NCBI GenBank assembly: GCA_964344655.1
Contig: CAYFOF010000001.1
Location: forward strand, 124,001 to 188,000
DNA: 64,000 bases
Reading direction: 5' to 3'
Origin: JABJPM01 sp964344655
GTDB taxonomy: Archaea > Nanobdellota > Nanobdellia > SCGC-AAA011-G17 > PNOQ01
Numbering within the stretch: position 1 is the first letter of the stretch; each line of letters starts with the position of its first letter. The notes beneath the pieces were generated by a model. The model searched no databases. It was not told where the DNA came from and worked only from the letters and a program-made list of their open reading frames with translations. The translations under genes were made by a program, and so were the position numbers. Shown piece after piece: positions 1-8,627 of this stretch.

Positions 1-177
1 CCATTAACTCAGAGAAGATTATCTGATTTAATAGCAGAATTAGATATGCTTGGGATAATTAATGCTAAAGTTGTGAGTAAAGGAAGATATGGGCGTACAA
101 AAGAAATAGGATTAGCTATGCCTCAATCTAGTATACCTAATTTAATTTCTCAATTGAGAGGTTGGCTTAGTTTATGA
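1..177 (+). CDS. orc1: Orc1/Cdc6 replication initiator, C-terminal end (partial)
   Basis: Open from the first base, so the start lies left of the window. The 58 visible codons give the end of a winged-helix domain (QRRLSDLIAELDMLGII, then a basic wing SKGRYGRTKEI), as at the C-terminus of archaeal Orc1/Cdc6 proteins. In this family the winged helix binds origin DNA and the AAA+ part, missing here, helps load MCM. The TGA overlaps the following ATG (ATGA), so the gene is translationally coupled to the PolD small subunit. A chromosomal origin often lies beside orc1; if so here, it is upstream of the window. The call rests on a short fragment plus context. Confidence 0.82.
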   Translation, partial: PLTQRRLSDLIAELDMLGIINAKVVSKGRYGRTKEIGLAMPQSSIPNLISQLRGWLSL

Positions 178-1637
178 AAGAAAAAATAAAATCTTTAATG
201 GATGAAGGTGTTTTTTTAGATCCTGAAGTTGTTAGTTTGATAGATGAATCTTCTTTTGATTTGATTAATGACCATTTGAATGAAGTTAGAGGGCAAGTAT
301 TAAATCGAATGTTATTGGATGAGTTGAAATCCAAATATATTAAATCAAGTGAGGTTGTTTCTGAAGAAATTTCTAATAATGTGAATATAGTTAAGTCATA
401 TGAAGATTCTTTAAATAAAATAGAGGTTAACCATTTTGTTGAACATTATAAAACTAGATATCAATTTATGAGTAAATTATTACAAAGTAGACTTGAATTA
501 GCTGATGCAATTTCTATTAGTAGATCTTTTTCTAAAATGCAAAGAGATAAAGTATCTCTGATTGGAATAGTTTATGATAAACAAACTACTAAAAATGGCA
601 ATTTGATTTTAGAAATTGAAGATCCAACTGGAAAAATAAAGATTTTGATTAATTCTACTAAGAAAGAAGTCTTTGAAATGGCACAAGATATAGTTTTAGA
701 TGAAGTTATTGGTATTGTTGGAAATATGGGTGATAAAATTGTTTTTGTTAATGAATTATTTTTTCCTGATGTTTCTGTAAATGGAAATAATATGAAGAAA
801 TCAGAAAGAGAAGAACATGTAGCATTTATTTCTGATATTCACATTGGTTCTGATATGTTTTTAGAAAAAGATTTTGAAAAATTTATAGAATGGATAAATG
901 GAAATTCTGGAAGTTTAGAACAAAAGAAAATTGCTAAATCTATTAAATATTTATTTGTTATTGGAGATATTGTTGATGGGGTAGGAATTTATCCTAATCA
1001 AGAAGAAGAATTAGTAATTAAAGATATAAAAGGACAGTATGATAAATGTGCTGAATATTTTTCTAAAATGAGGAAAGATTTACAAATTATTGTTTGTCCA
1101 GGAAATCATGATGCTTTAAGATTGGCAGAACCTCAACCTGTTTTGGATGAAGAGGTTGCCCAAGAATTATATAATTTAGAGAATGTACATATTGTTAGTA
1201 ACCCTTCTTTGATAAATATTGGCGGATTTGAAGGGTTTGAAGGTTTTAATGTTTTAATGTATCATGGATTTAGTTTTGATTATTATATTGATAAGGTTGA
1301 TAGTATTAGAGAGAATGGAGGGTATGATAGGGCAGATTTAGTTATGAAGTTTTTAATGAAAAAAAGACATTTAGCTCCCACTCATGGCTCTACATTATTT
1401 GTTGTTGATCCTGAAAGGGATGATTTAATTATAGATGAAATCCCGGATTTTTTTGTTTCAGGACATATTCATAAATCAAGCGTAAGTCATTATGGTAAGA
1501 CTACTCTAATCTGTGGCAGTTGTTGGCAAAGTACTACAAAATTTCAAGAAAAAGTAGGACACCATCCAGAACCATGTAGAGTTCCAATTGTAAATTTGAA
1601 AACAAGAGATGTAAAATTAATGAAGTTTTGTGAATAA
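174..1637 (+). CDS. polB: DNA polymerase D small subunit DP1 (3'-5' exonuclease)
   Basis: 487 residues, normal for DP1. After an N-terminal helical region there is an OB-fold (about residues 120-205), then a calcineurin-like phosphoesterase domain. All metal-binding motifs are visible: SDIHIGSD, GDIVDG, PGNHDA, YHG and SGHIHKS, so the proofreading exonuclease is predicted active. DP1 pairs with DP2, encoded next with no spacer, to form the archaeal replicative polymerase PolD. The start overlaps the orc1 stop as ATGA. Confident from motifs and synteny. Confidence 0.97.
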   Translation: MKEKIKSLMDEGVFLDPEVVSLIDESSFDLINDHLNEVRGQVLNRMLLDELKSKYIKSSEVVSEEISNNVNIVKSYEDSLNKIEVNHFVEHYKTRYQFMSKLLQSRLELADAISISRSFSKMQRDKVSLIGIVYDKQTTKNGNLILEIEDPTGKIKILINSTKKEVFEMAQDIVLDEVIGIVGNMGDKIVFVNELFFPDVSVNGNNMKKSEREEHVAFISDIHIGSDMFLEKDFEKFIEWINGNSGSLEQKKIAKSIKYLFVIGDIVDGVGIYPNQEEELVIKDIKGQYDKCAEYFSKMRKDLQIIVCPGNHDALRLAEPQPVLDEEVAQELYNLENVHIVSNPSLINIGGFEGFEGFNVLMYHGFSFDYYIDKVDSIRENGGYDRADLVMKFLMKKRHLAPTHGSTLFVVDPERDDLIIDEIPDFFVSGHIHKSSVSHYGKTTLICGSCWQSTTKFQEKVGHHPEPCRVPIVNLKTRDVKLMKFCE

Positions 1638-4600
1638 ATGGAAAAATATTTTGAATCTTTGGATAGAGAAGTAAAAAAAGGATACAATGTTGCACAAGTA
1701 GCTAGATCTAAAGGTCATGATCCAATGAGTGAAGTTGAAATTCCTTTGGCTAAGAATATGGCTGAAAGAGTTGAAGGACTTATTAGTGTAGTTGCTCCTC
1801 AAATTATTGGTTCGGGATTGAGTGAAAGAATTTTAGAATTAGAGAAAAAATGGGGATCTCAAGATTGGAGAATTAGTTTTATTATAGCAGAAGAAGTAGC
1901 TAAGGAAAAATTTTGCAAATTTAAAGATAAGTTAGAAGCTATGGAAATTGCATTAAGAGTTGGATTGGCATATATTACAAATGGAGTTGTGGCTAGTCCT
2001 TTAGAGGGTTTTATTAGATTAGAATTAAAAGATAGAATGGATGGGGCTGGTCAATTTTTTTCATTATATTTTGGCGGGCCAATAAGAAGTGCGGGTACTA
2101 CTGCTACTTGTATATTTGTTGCGGTTTGTGATTATGTCCGTAAAAAAATGGGATTTGCTGAGTATGATCCTACTCAAGACGAAATAAGTAGAACTTTTTC
2201 TGAATTAGATTTTTTTCATGATAGGATAACAAATTTACAGTATATGCCTTCAGAAGATGAAGCTGTTTTTTTATGTAAGAATTTGCCTGTTCAAATTGAA
2301 GGAGACCCTAGTGAAAAAATGGAAGCTCCAAACTATAAAGGGTTGCCGAGAGTTAGCACAGATATTTTAAGAAATGGATTTTGTTTAGTGTATGCAGAAG
2401 GATTGGCACAAAAGTTTGCTAAATTTTGGGGTAAATTTTCTAAATGGTATAAAGATTTTGATATGGAACATTGGGGTTTTTTAGATGATTTTGTTAAGTT
2501 ACAAAAGAAAATAAAAGCAAAAGAAAAAACTAAAGGAAAGTCTGATGAATTAATTAAACCAGATTATACTTTTATCAAAGATTTAGTTGCAGGTAGACCT
2601 GTTTTATCTCACCCTATGAAGAGTGGGGGATTTAGATTAAGATATGGTCGCGCTAGAAATACAGGGTTAAGTTCTACGGCTATTAGTCCAATTACTATGA
2701 AAGTTTTGGAAGACTATATTGGGGTTGGAACACAATTGAAATGGGAAAGGCCTAGTAAAGGTACAGCATTAAGTGTTTGTGATAGTATTGAAGGGCCTAT
2801 AGTTAAATTAGAAAATGGAAATGTTTTGATTTTAACTGAGAAAAATGTGGATGAATATAAAGAGAAAATTAAGGAGATTATTTATTTGGGAGATGTTTTA
2901 GTTCCTTATGGGGATTTTTTTGATAGAGCACATAAATTAGTTCCTGCTGGATATTGTGAAGAATGGTGGTTTAAGGAAATTGAATCAAAAGGAAAAACTC
3001 CAGAAGAAATAAGTACGTTGACTGGTGTAGATTCAATTATAGTAAAGAATATTTTTAATGATCCTATTTTAGCAAATATATCTTTAATTGATTCTTTGAA
3101 AATTTCTAAAATTCTTAAAGTTCCATTACATCCAAAATATACTTTCTTCTGGAAAGAAATTGATGTTAAAGAATTTTTAATTTTAATTGATTGGTTATTG
3201 CATTCTGTTGTAAATAAAGAAGAATCTAAAATTATATTGCCTATGAATTACAAAGCTGATGAATATGAAAATCCAAAAAGAGTTTTGGAATTGTTAGGAA
3301 TTCCACATAAAATTGCAAATAATGAATTTATTGTGATTGATGGAGATTATGCACAGTCTTTGATGGTTAGTTTTGGAATTTATGAAAATAATGTAGATTT
3401 TAAGAAAATTGTAGAATATACTTCTGGCAAGAAAGATGTTTTAGATATTTTGAATAAATTTTCTGAAGTTGTTATTAGAGATAAGTCAGGAACATTTATT
3501 GGGGCTAGGATGGGAAGACCTGAAAAAGCTAAATTACGTAAATTAACTGGAAGTCCTCATGCTTTATTTCCTGTCGGGGAGGAAGGAGGGAGATTAAGAT
3601 CTTTTCAAGCGGCAATGGAAAATGGAAAAATTACTGGAGAATTCCCAAACCGTTTTTGTGTTTCTTGTAATATGGAAACTGTTTATCCTATTTGTGAAAA
3701 ATGTAATTCGAAGACAGAGATAAAATATTATTGCCCTAAATGTGAGAAAACTGTTAGTGGGGATGTTTGTAAAATCCATAAAAATGGAGAAAATAAATAT
3801 GATAGGGTTAGAAATTATAATACTAAGGAAATAAATATTGTTGAGTATTTAGAGAATGTAAAGAAGAAATTAGGGCTGGAAGAATTACCTCCAATTGTGA
3901 AAGGAATAAGAGGAACTTCAAATCAAGAGCATATTCCAGAACATTTGGCTAAAGGGGTTTTGAGAGCAGTACATAATTTGAATGTAAATAAAGATGGGAC
4001 TGTGAGATATGATATGTCTGAGATGTCTTTAACACAATTTAAACCAAATGAAGTTCATACTTCTGTAGATAAACTAAAAGAAATTGGTTATACTCATGAT
4101 ATCTATGGGAAGGAACTTGTTAATGAAGATCAAATTTTGTTGTTGAAACCTCAAGATGTTGTGTTGCCAGGATGTAAAGGTTCTCCTGAAGAGGGAGCAG
4201 ACGTTGCTATGTATAAAATTACTAAATTTATAGATAGTTTATTGGTTAATTTTTATGGATTAGAACCTTATTATAATTTGAAAAGTAAAGAAGACCTTGT
4301 TGGACAGTTAATAATTAGTTTGGCACCTCATACTTCTGCAGGAATTATTGGGAGGATTGTGGGTTTTTCTGATACTCAAGGATGTTATGCTCATCCTTTA
4401 TGGCATAGTGCTCAGAGAAGAGATTGCGATGGTGATGAGAATGGTATTATGTTGATGATGGATGGGTTTTTGAACTTTTCAAGAAAATTCTTGCCTGCAC
4501 ATAGAGGAGCAACTCAAGATGCATGTTTAGTTTTATCTTCTAATTTGATTCCTAGTGAAGTAGATGATATGATTTTTAATATGGATGTTGTTTGGAGTTA

Positions 4601-5174
4601 TCCTTTAGAATTTTATGAGGCTTGTTCTAATTTTAAGGAACCTTATGATATTAAGATCGAACAGGTTAATGATAATTTAGGCACCCCTAAGGAATTTTCT
4701 CATTATGGATATACCCATCCTGTTGGAAGTATAAATAAAGGAGTGGTGTATAGTGCGTATAAGTCTTTGCCTACGATGGGAGAAAAAGTTTTTGGTCAGA
4801 TGTCTTTGGCTAGAAAAATTCGTGCTGTAGATGAAAATGATGTGGCTCGTTTGGTAATTGAGAGACATTTTATTAGAGATCTGAAGGGTAACTTACGTAA
4901 GTTTAGTATGCAGCAATTTAGATGTGTTAATTGTAATGAAAAATATAGAAGAGTTCCTTTGCGTGGACATTGTACTAAATGTAAAGGGCGTATTTTATTT
5001 ACTATTTCAGAAGGTTCTGTTGTGAAATATTTAGATAAAATGATTAAATTATCGGAAGAGTATGAATTGCCTCCTTACTCTAAACAAAGTATTGATTTGT
5101 TGAAAAAAAGAATAGATAGTGTTTTTATGAAAGATCCTGAAGTTCAAGCTGGTTTGGGTGAATTTATTAGTTAG
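1638..5174 (+). CDS. polC: DNA polymerase D large subunit DP2
   Basis: 1178 residues, the catalytic subunit of PolD, starting directly after the DP1 stop. The N-terminus (EVEIPLAKNMAERVEGL) is characteristic. The double-psi-barrel catalytic site is seen as RRDCDGDEN near residue 930. Two zinc modules are visible: CVSC/CEKC/CPKC around residues 670-715 and CVNC/CTKC around residues 1095-1120. No intein interrupts the gene, unlike some archaeal polC genes. The last residues (QAGLGEFIS) resemble a PCNA-interacting PIP box. The stop overlaps the 3' end of the opposite-strand permease by 4 bases. Confidence 0.97.
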   Translation: MEKYFESLDREVKKGYNVAQVARSKGHDPMSEVEIPLAKNMAERVEGLISVVAPQIIGSGLSERILELEKKWGSQDWRISFIIAEEVAKEKFCKFKDKLEAMEIALRVGLAYITNGVVASPLEGFIRLELKDRMDGAGQFFSLYFGGPIRSAGTTATCIFVAVCDYVRKKMGFAEYDPTQDEISRTFSELDFFHDRITNLQYMPSEDEAVFLCKNLPVQIEGDPSEKMEAPNYKGLPRVSTDILRNGFCLVYAEGLAQKFAKFWGKFSKWYKDFDMEHWGFLDDFVKLQKKIKAKEKTKGKSDELIKPDYTFIKDLVAGRPVLSHPMKSGGFRLRYGRARNTGLSSTAISPITMKVLEDYIGVGTQLKWERPSKGTALSVCDSIEGPIVKLENGNVLILTEKNVDEYKEKIKEIIYLGDVLVPYGDFFDRAHKLVPAGYCEEWWFKEIESKGKTPEEISTLTGVDSIIVKNIFNDPILANISLIDSLKISKILKVPLHPKYTFFWKEIDVKEFLILIDWLLHSVVNKEESKIILPMNYKADEYENPKRVLELLGIPHKIANNEFIVIDGDYAQSLMVSFGIYENNVDFKKIVEYTSGKKDVLDILNKFSEVVIRDKSGTFIGARMGRPEKAKLRKLTGSPHALFPVGEEGGRLRSFQAAMENGKITGEFPNRFCVSCNMETVYPICEKCNSKTEIKYYCPKCEKTVSGDVCKIHKNGENKYDRVRNYNTKEINIVEYLENVKKKLGLEELPPIVKGIRGTSNQEHIPEHLAKGVLRAVHNLNVNKDGTVRYDMSEMSLTQFKPNEVHTSVDKLKEIGYTHDIYGKELVNEDQILLLKPQDVVLPGCKGSPEEGADVAMYKITKFIDSLLVNFYGLEPYYNLKSKEDLVGQLIISLAPHTSAGIIGRIVGFSDTQGCYAHPLWHSAQRRDCDGDENGIMLMMDGFLNFSRKFLPAHRGATQDACLVLSSNLIPSEVDDMIFNMDVVWSYPLEFYEACSNFKEPYDIKIEQVNDNLGTPKEFSHYGYTHPVGSINKGVVYSAYKSLPTMGEKVFGQMSLARKIRAVDENDVARLVIERHFIRDLKGNLRKFSMQQFRCVNCNEKYRRVPLRGHCTKCKGRILFTISEGSVVKYLDKMIKLSEEYELPPYSKQSIDLLKKRIDSVFMKDPEVQAGLGEFIS

Positions 5175-6370
5175 ATGAAGTATAAAATAACTGGTAGAAG
5201 CAAACAACCCATTAAATGATTTCTTCCAATTCCTAGTAATGGAGGGACTATTCCTAGTGATGTTGAAACTAATAACACTAAAATTCCATATTTTCCAGAT
5301 AAAAATATTGTTAAAGCAAATATGAAGAATATTATAAATAAACAAATTTTTGTGTAATTGATTTTAGACATTAATTTTGAAAATATTTTTGTTAGATTAA
5401 TTGCTAAGAATGTAGCGATTCCTGCTACTACCAAAGTTACTCCAAAAAATAATATTAAATTTGAAAGTGAAAAAGATTCCATTATTTTTGAAACAGTAAC
5501 TATTGCTCCATTTCTTGCTTTGTCTAAAATATATAATGCAATAAAAGACATTATCATGTTTACTGTGTTTAATCCTCCTACTAATATTAGAAATCCTTCA
5601 CTTTCCATTTTTTTAGTTAGTTGAGAACCTAAAATTGCTGCTTGTGAGGGGCCAAGTCCTGGCATGAAAGAGCATAAACTTCCTGCAACAAACGAGGCAC
5701 CTACTGCCTGAGATATTGTTTTCTTTTTTATTTTTAATTCTGAAATTATTTGTTTAGGGATTTTCACTTTTTGATTTAAACTTATTAATAATCCGCTAAT
5801 ACCAAACATACCAGATAACAAAGGAAATAATGGATTTTTTAAATTAGGAAGATTTAATGTTGCAATTCCTAATGTTCCAGCAAGTATGAAAACTATAAAT
5901 GCCCAGTATTTTGAGTTTGAATCTTTTGAAATCAAGAATAGAGAGGCTATGATTAATATATACCCCATTGATTTTGATAATGTTGGGTATATTTTGTTTA
6001 TTACTGTTGCAATTATTGGAGAGAAGATTATTGCTATCATGATGCTGAATAAACTTCCAATTAAAGTCAGTATTACTGCATGATACCCTTTTCCTTCTAA
6101 TAATAACTTATGTCCTGGTAAAACTGAAAGAGCTGTATCTGCTTCTGGAGCTCCTAAAAAAACAGCCGGAATTGTGTCTAGAAATGTGTGTGTTATTGCC
6201 ATAGAAATAATAAATATTGAAACTATTATTGGAGATGTTATTTCTAATAACATTCCTGAAAATGATAAGACTAGTAGAGAAATTAAATTCACGTGGATCC
6301 CTGGAATCAATCCAGTTATTATTCCTGCTGTGCATCCCAATAATATTGCAATAAATATCTCTGTTATCAT
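5171..6370 (-). CDS. TctA/DUF112-type multi-spanning membrane permease
   Basis: 399 residues, almost entirely hydrophobic, about ten membrane segments. The N-terminal GLIPGIHVNL resembles the glycine-proline motif of the tripartite tricarboxylate transporter TctA family, and a second similar motif (SFMPGLGPSQAAILG) lies near residue 235, in keeping with the two-repeat fold of that family. Archaeal members often lack the TctB and TctC partners, and neither is seen here, so substrate and mechanism are unknown. It follows the OB-fold gene on the same strand with no spacer and is probably co-transcribed. Confidence 0.75.
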   Translation of the reverse strand: MITEIFIAILLGCTAGIITGLIPGIHVNLISLLVLSFSGMLLEITSPIIVSIFIISMAITHTFLDTIPAVFLGAPEADTALSVLPGHKLLLEGKGYHAVILTLIGSLFSIMIAIIFSPIIATVINKIYPTLSKSMGYILIIASLFLISKDSNSKYWAFIVFILAGTLGIATLNLPNLKNPLFPLLSGMFGISGLLISLNQKVKIPKQIISELKIKKKTISQAVGASFVAGSLCSFMPGLGPSQAAILGSQLTKKMESEGFLILVGGLNTVNMIMSFIALYILDKARNGAIVTVSKIMESFSLSNLILFFGVTLVVAGIATFLAINLTKIFSKLMSKINYTKICLFIIFFIFALTIFLSGKYGILVLLVSTSLGIVPPLLGIGRNHLMGCLLLPVILYFI

Positions 6371-6727
6371 CTAAATCAACTTTCTTGTTTTTAGTAAATC
6401 TGCTTGAATTTCTAGTTCCCCATTGTATTCTATTAGTTTCCCTTCTATTGTAATTATTTCATTTTTTTGTAGAGTTAGATTTTCTTCTTTGAATATAATT
6501 GCAGTTATTTCTCCTGTATTATCTTCTAAATTAAGAATTATTAATCCTGGAGTTTCGGTTACTCTAGTTATTTGTCCTGAAACAGAAACTGTTTCTTCTA
6601 AATTGTCTTTTGTTAAATTTCCTATATTGGATTCTGGAATTTCTGAATTTTCTACAATAAATAATATGACTAATATGCCTAGTAATGTACAACAAAGCGA
6701 TATTTTGAGTAATGTTTGATCTTTCAT
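6371..6727 (-). CDS. membrane-anchored OB-fold protein
   Basis: 118 residues. An N-terminal hydrophobic segment (about residues 7-26) is followed by one OB-fold of the nucleic-acid-binding tRNA_anti type: VSVSGQITRV, then IILNLEDNTGEITAIIF and IEGKLIEYNGELEIQ. Similar small OB proteins are usually thought to bind single-stranded nucleic acid, but an external orientation is possible given the anchor, so the role is open. First gene of a two-gene operon with the downstream permease; divergent from pan. Confidence 0.62.
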   Translation of the reverse strand: MKDQTLLKISLCCTLLGILVILFIVENSEIPESNIGNLTKDNLEETVSVSGQITRVTETPGLIILNLEDNTGEITAIIFKEENLTLQKNEIITIEGKLIEYNGELEIQADLLKTRKLI

Positions 6728-6783
6728 TATTCTAGGGGGTTTATTGATTATAATATAAAATTATGTTTTTTATGAGGGTAATT

Positions 6784-6810
6784 CTTATAAATAAAATTAG
6801 TTTACCTACA
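6784..6810 (+). promoter_or_regulatory. pan promoter with GTTTACCTACA element
   Basis: TATA box CTTATAAATA at 6784-6793 is centred about 25 nt before the pan ATG, so the transcript should be leaderless. The 11-base GTTTACCTACA at 6800-6810 sits between TATA and start. Its exact reverse complement, TGTAGGTAAAC, occurs twice around the promoter of the giant surface gene at 50422 and 50475, which suggests a shared regulator site. Confidence 0.55.
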
Positions 6811-6812
6811 CT

Positions 6813-7937
6813 ATGGAATTTCTTTCCAAGAAAAGAGGTGATGATAGTGATTACTCTGTCATTGAAGAGAATAAAAAATTAAAAGAGACAGTTTTTGCTC
6901 TTAAGAAAGAAGTGAATTCTCTAAAAGAACCTCCTTTGGTTGTTTGTGATGTTGTGAAGATGTTTAAGGAGAAAATTATTGTTAGACTTTCTAATGGAAA
7001 TAGTTTTTTTGTTAATGTTTCTCCAAATTTAATTGAAAAAATAAAAGTTGGCGATAGGGTTTTAGCTGAACAAAAATCTTTGACTGTTGTAGATACTTTA
7101 GGAAAGTCAAAACAGTTTGGGGTTGAAAATTTTGTTATAATGGAAAAGCCTAAAGTACAATGGAATGAAATTGGAGGGCTAAAAAATCAAATTAGAGAAT
7201 TGTATGAAGTTATTGAATTGCCTCTGAAAAAACCAGAATTATTTAAGAAAGTTGGAATTGAACCTCCGAAAGGAGTGTTATTATATGGTCCTTCAGGTAC
7301 AGGAAAAACAATTTTGGCTAAAGCTATTGCTGCAAGTACTAATGCTTCTTTCATACAAATTGTTGGAAGTGAATTGGTGCAGAAATTTATTGGAGAGGGC
7401 GCTAAATTAGTTAAAGATATTTTTAAATTAGCTAGAGAGAATGCTCCAGCTGTTATATTTATTGATGAAATAGATTCTATTGCTTCTGAAAGAGTGGATA
7501 TTGGAACTAGTGGTGAAAGAGAAGTGCAAAGAACATTTATGCAGTTGTTGAATGAGATAGATGGGTTTAAACATTTGGGAGATGTAAAAATTATTGGAGC
7601 TACAAATAGAATAGATGTTTTAGATCAGGCAATAATTCGTCCAGGACGTTTAGACAGGTTAGTTCATGTTCCGTTGCCTGAAGAAAGAGGAAGAGTTGAG
7701 ATATTTAATGTGCATTCTAAAGCCATGAATCTAAAAAATGTAGATTTCAGGAAAATAGCAGCTTTAACTAATTCATTTTCGGGTGCTGAAATTAAATCTG
7801 TGTGTACTGAAGCAGGATATTTTGCTATACGTAATAAAAGAACTCATGTGGGACAGGAAGATTTTTTAACTGCTATTGATAAAGTTAGAAAAGGAGATGA
7901 AGATGGAGAAGAAAATCCCGCAAGGATGTTTGGATAG
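6813..7937 (+). CDS. pan: proteasome-activating nucleotidase PAN (AAA+ ATPase)
   Basis: 374 residues, hexameric unfoldase feeding the 20S proteasome. Order: N-terminal coiled coil (about 15-45), OB domain (about 48-110), AAA+ domain. Walker A GPSGTGKT, Walker B VIFIDEIDS and the arginine-finger region IIRPGRLDR are intact. The C-terminus ends ARMFG; PAN normally ends with a HbYX motif that docks on the proteasome, and here the Tyr position would be Phe (M-F-G). Cdc48 is the nearest alternative but would have two AAA domains. Confidence 0.95.
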   Translation: MEFLSKKRGDDSDYSVIEENKKLKETVFALKKEVNSLKEPPLVVCDVVKMFKEKIIVRLSNGNSFFVNVSPNLIEKIKVGDRVLAEQKSLTVVDTLGKSKQFGVENFVIMEKPKVQWNEIGGLKNQIRELYEVIELPLKKPELFKKVGIEPPKGVLLYGPSGTGKTILAKAIAASTNASFIQIVGSELVQKFIGEGAKLVKDIFKLARENAPAVIFIDEIDSIASERVDIGTSGEREVQRTFMQLLNEIDGFKHLGDVKIIGATNRIDVLDQAIIRPGRLDRLVHVPLPEERGRVEIFNVHSKAMNLKNVDFRKIAALTNSFSGAEIKSVCTEAGYFAIRNKRTHVGQEDFLTAIDKVRKGDEDGEENPARMFG

Positions 7938-7940
7938 AAA

Positions 7941-8039
7941 ATGAATGATTGGTTATTATTAGTTATGAGTTTGACTTCTTTGGCTATTGTTTATTGGGTT
8001 ATTTGGGGACAAGATAAACATAAGGAAATGTTTAAGTAA
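7941..8039 (+). CDS. small single-span membrane protein (32 aa)
   Basis: ATG three bases after the pan stop, ending TAA at 8037-8039. The 32 residues form one hydrophobic helix (LLLVMSLTSLAIVYWVIW) and a charged tail (GQDKHKEMFK). Its tight fit between pan and thpR argues that it is a real operon member. No family recognised; function unknown. Confidence 0.5.
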   Translation: MNDWLLLVMSLTSLAIVYWVIWGQDKHKEMFK

Positions 8040-8060
8040 TTGTAATTTTTTATTTTTATT

Positions 8061-8594
8061 ATGAGAGTTTTTGTTGGAGTTGATTTACATAAGGATGTTA
8101 AAGAAGAATTGCACAGAATTCAGAAGTTAATTTTTCCTTCTTTGGCTAAAATTAAATGGGTTCCTAAAAAAAATTTACATTTAACTTTGAAATTTCTTGG
8201 AGAAGTTGAGAGTGTTGATGAAATTCATGAAAAATTATCTAATATTTCTTTTGATTCTTTTAAAGTTAAATTGGGAGATTTTGGGGCCTTTCCCAGTTGG
8301 AAAAATGTAAATGTTTTTTGGGTTGGAGTGGAACCTTCTAAAGATGTTATTAAATTACAACAGAAAGTTGATTCTGAGTTGTTGAGTTTTTCAAATACTT
8401 ATCAAAAGTTTTCTCCTCATTTGACATTGGGCCGTGTTAAGTCAATTAAGAAGAAGAAAGAATTTTTTGGATTTATTAATAAAGGGATAAAAGTAAAACC
8501 AATTGAGTTTGAAATTAATTCTTTTCAGTTAATGCAAAGTAAATTATCAAAAGATGGTTCTAAGTATTTTGTTTTGAAAGAGTATAAAGCATAA
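8061..8594 (+). CDS. thpR: RNA 2',3'-cyclic phosphodiesterase (2H family)
   Basis: 177 residues, typical length. The two catalytic H-x-T motifs of the 2H phosphoesterase superfamily are clear: HLTLKFLGEV near residue 42 and HLTLGRV near residue 122. The family opens 2',3'-cyclic phosphates on RNA and can ligate tRNA halves in vitro. No obvious own promoter is seen in the 21-base gap, so it is likely read from the pan promoter. Confidence 0.93.
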   Translation: MRVFVGVDLHKDVKEELHRIQKLIFPSLAKIKWVPKKNLHLTLKFLGEVESVDEIHEKLSNISFDSFKVKLGDFGAFPSWKNVNVFWVGVEPSKDVIKLQQKVDSELLSFSNTYQKFSPHLTLGRVKSIKKKKEFFGFINKGIKVKPIEFEINSFQLMQSKLSKDGSKYFVLKEYKA

Positions 8595-8627
8595 TATTTA
8601 TATATCCTTGAAGAGGTTTTTAGTTAT

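Noticed and set aside
1638..5174. Intein in DP2 (and in RadA or Hef)
   Set aside because: All three have normal family length with uninterrupted catalytic motifs; no intein splice-site blocks seen.
5358..6374. Several plus-strand frames within the permease and OB-fold genes
   Set aside because: Long hydrophobic genes leave open antisense frames in AT-rich DNA; none has a promoter or recognisable protein pattern.
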